Below are positions 32,987 to 33,345 of a stretch of 33,345 nucleotides of DNA, piece by piece; within the stretch, counting starts at the first letter, position 1, and each line of letters starts with the position of its first letter. The stretch covers positions 1 to 33,345 of the forward strand of contig JAWQRN010000237.1 of NCBI GenBank assembly GCA_033557685.1, written 5' to 3'. Position numbers and translations under genes: made by a program. Source of the stretch: Sperchopsis tessellata (Eukaryota > Arthropoda > Insecta > Coleoptera > Hydrophilidae). Below the pieces are notes generated by a model. It made no database searches and was not told the DNA's origin. It saw only the letters and a program-made list of their open reading frames with translations.

Positions 32987-33295
32987 AATTATCAAAATAA
33001 TATAGCCAAAGAATATTTTAAAGGGTGGTTTATTCTTTTTTGGAACTGTTTTTGTTAGAAGTTCGAAAATTATATTAGAATAAATACTAAATTTCTCAAG
33101 TTCATTCAGAATTACTATCTCCCTCGTTTTGCGCGGAGGTTACATTCCAAAAAAACACCACTCAATGTGAATCTTAGTTTGTATAATATTTTCATTTAGA
33201 CTTAGAATGTACATTTAGGGTATATAATGGATATTCGTTAAATGCGATTGAAAAAAATACATCTTGTTTCTTTTAGCCTGAAATATTGAGAACTA

Positions 33296-33345
33296 GATGT
33301 AATAGACTTCCACGGTTAGTATCTGTATGAATGTTGTTTCCGGGT
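33296..33345 (-). mobile_element. Penelope-like tail, cut by the window edge
   Basis: GTAATAGACTTCCACGGTTA, then GTATCTGTATGAATGTTG, then TTTCCGGGT is the near-exact reverse complement of 12957-13004. It is the least diverged match in the window to the foldback element, but only the first 50 bases are visible. Confidence 0.7.

Larger units (their letters stand above)
32772..33345 (+). other. Chd1 intron 11, start only
   Basis: Donor GTTAGT after CTACAG. It contains the foldback repeat and, at the very edge, a Penelope-like tail. The acceptor lies outside the window. Confidence 0.85.

Noticed and set aside
1..33345. CRISPR arrays, bacterial operons, ribosome binding sites, phage genes or plasmid origins
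   Set aside because: The window is spliced eukaryotic nuclear DNA. No regularly spaced repeats or prokaryotic gene arrangement were seen.

Overview
This is a strongly AT-rich stretch of animal nuclear DNA, very probably from an insect. It holds the 5' half of one spliced gene on the + strand, Chd1, which encodes the chromodomain-helicase-DNA-binding protein 1. The insect call rests on protein wording shared with fly Chd1 (for example EENG, SYNNV, DREES and YRPKF), on intron sizes and base composition, and on the transposon families present. I cannot name the species.

Layout. Positions 1-6940 are AT-rich with no gene I can support. About 6941-7540 is a less AT-rich block holding the likely promoter and 5' leader of Chd1. 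It has two identical YY1/Pho-type 9-mers and two short upstream reading frames. Coding starts at 7541 with a first exon giving only Met-Pro-Ser, followed by an intron of about 15.8 kb. Ten more coding exons follow: 23367-23458, 26796-27047, 28600-28952, 29015-29344, 29405-29646, 30162-30275, 30347-30511, 30575-30717, 30848-30985 and 32420-32771. All are flanked by GT..AG sites in compatible phases and join into one open frame of 730 codons. The order is an acidic Ser-rich N-terminus, a basic Lys/Arg stretch, chromodomain 1, chromodomain 2, and the first Snf2 ATPase lobe with Walker A GLGKT and the DEAH box. The frame is still open when the window ends in intron 11, so the second ATPase lobe and the DNA-binding C-terminus lie further right.

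The introns, mainly intron 1, hold old transposon pieces. There is a 174-bp Penelope-like-derived foldback element with an 11-bp target duplication and related tail fragments, and a divergent pair of decayed Penelope-like GIY-YIG ends. There is also a Tc1-type transposase relic on the - strand, a piggyBac-like MITE, possible hAT ends, a possible 5S-rRNA-derived SINE, an unnamed element with a candidate 14-bp target duplication, and several hairpins and tandem duplications.

I found no clearly new multi-gene system. The items most worth a second look are a 60-nt stop-free in-frame intron between the two chromodomains, a Gly-to-Asp change between the two histone-binding tryptophans of chromodomain 1, and the foldback Penelope-like element carrying a degenerate hammerhead-ribozyme-like core.
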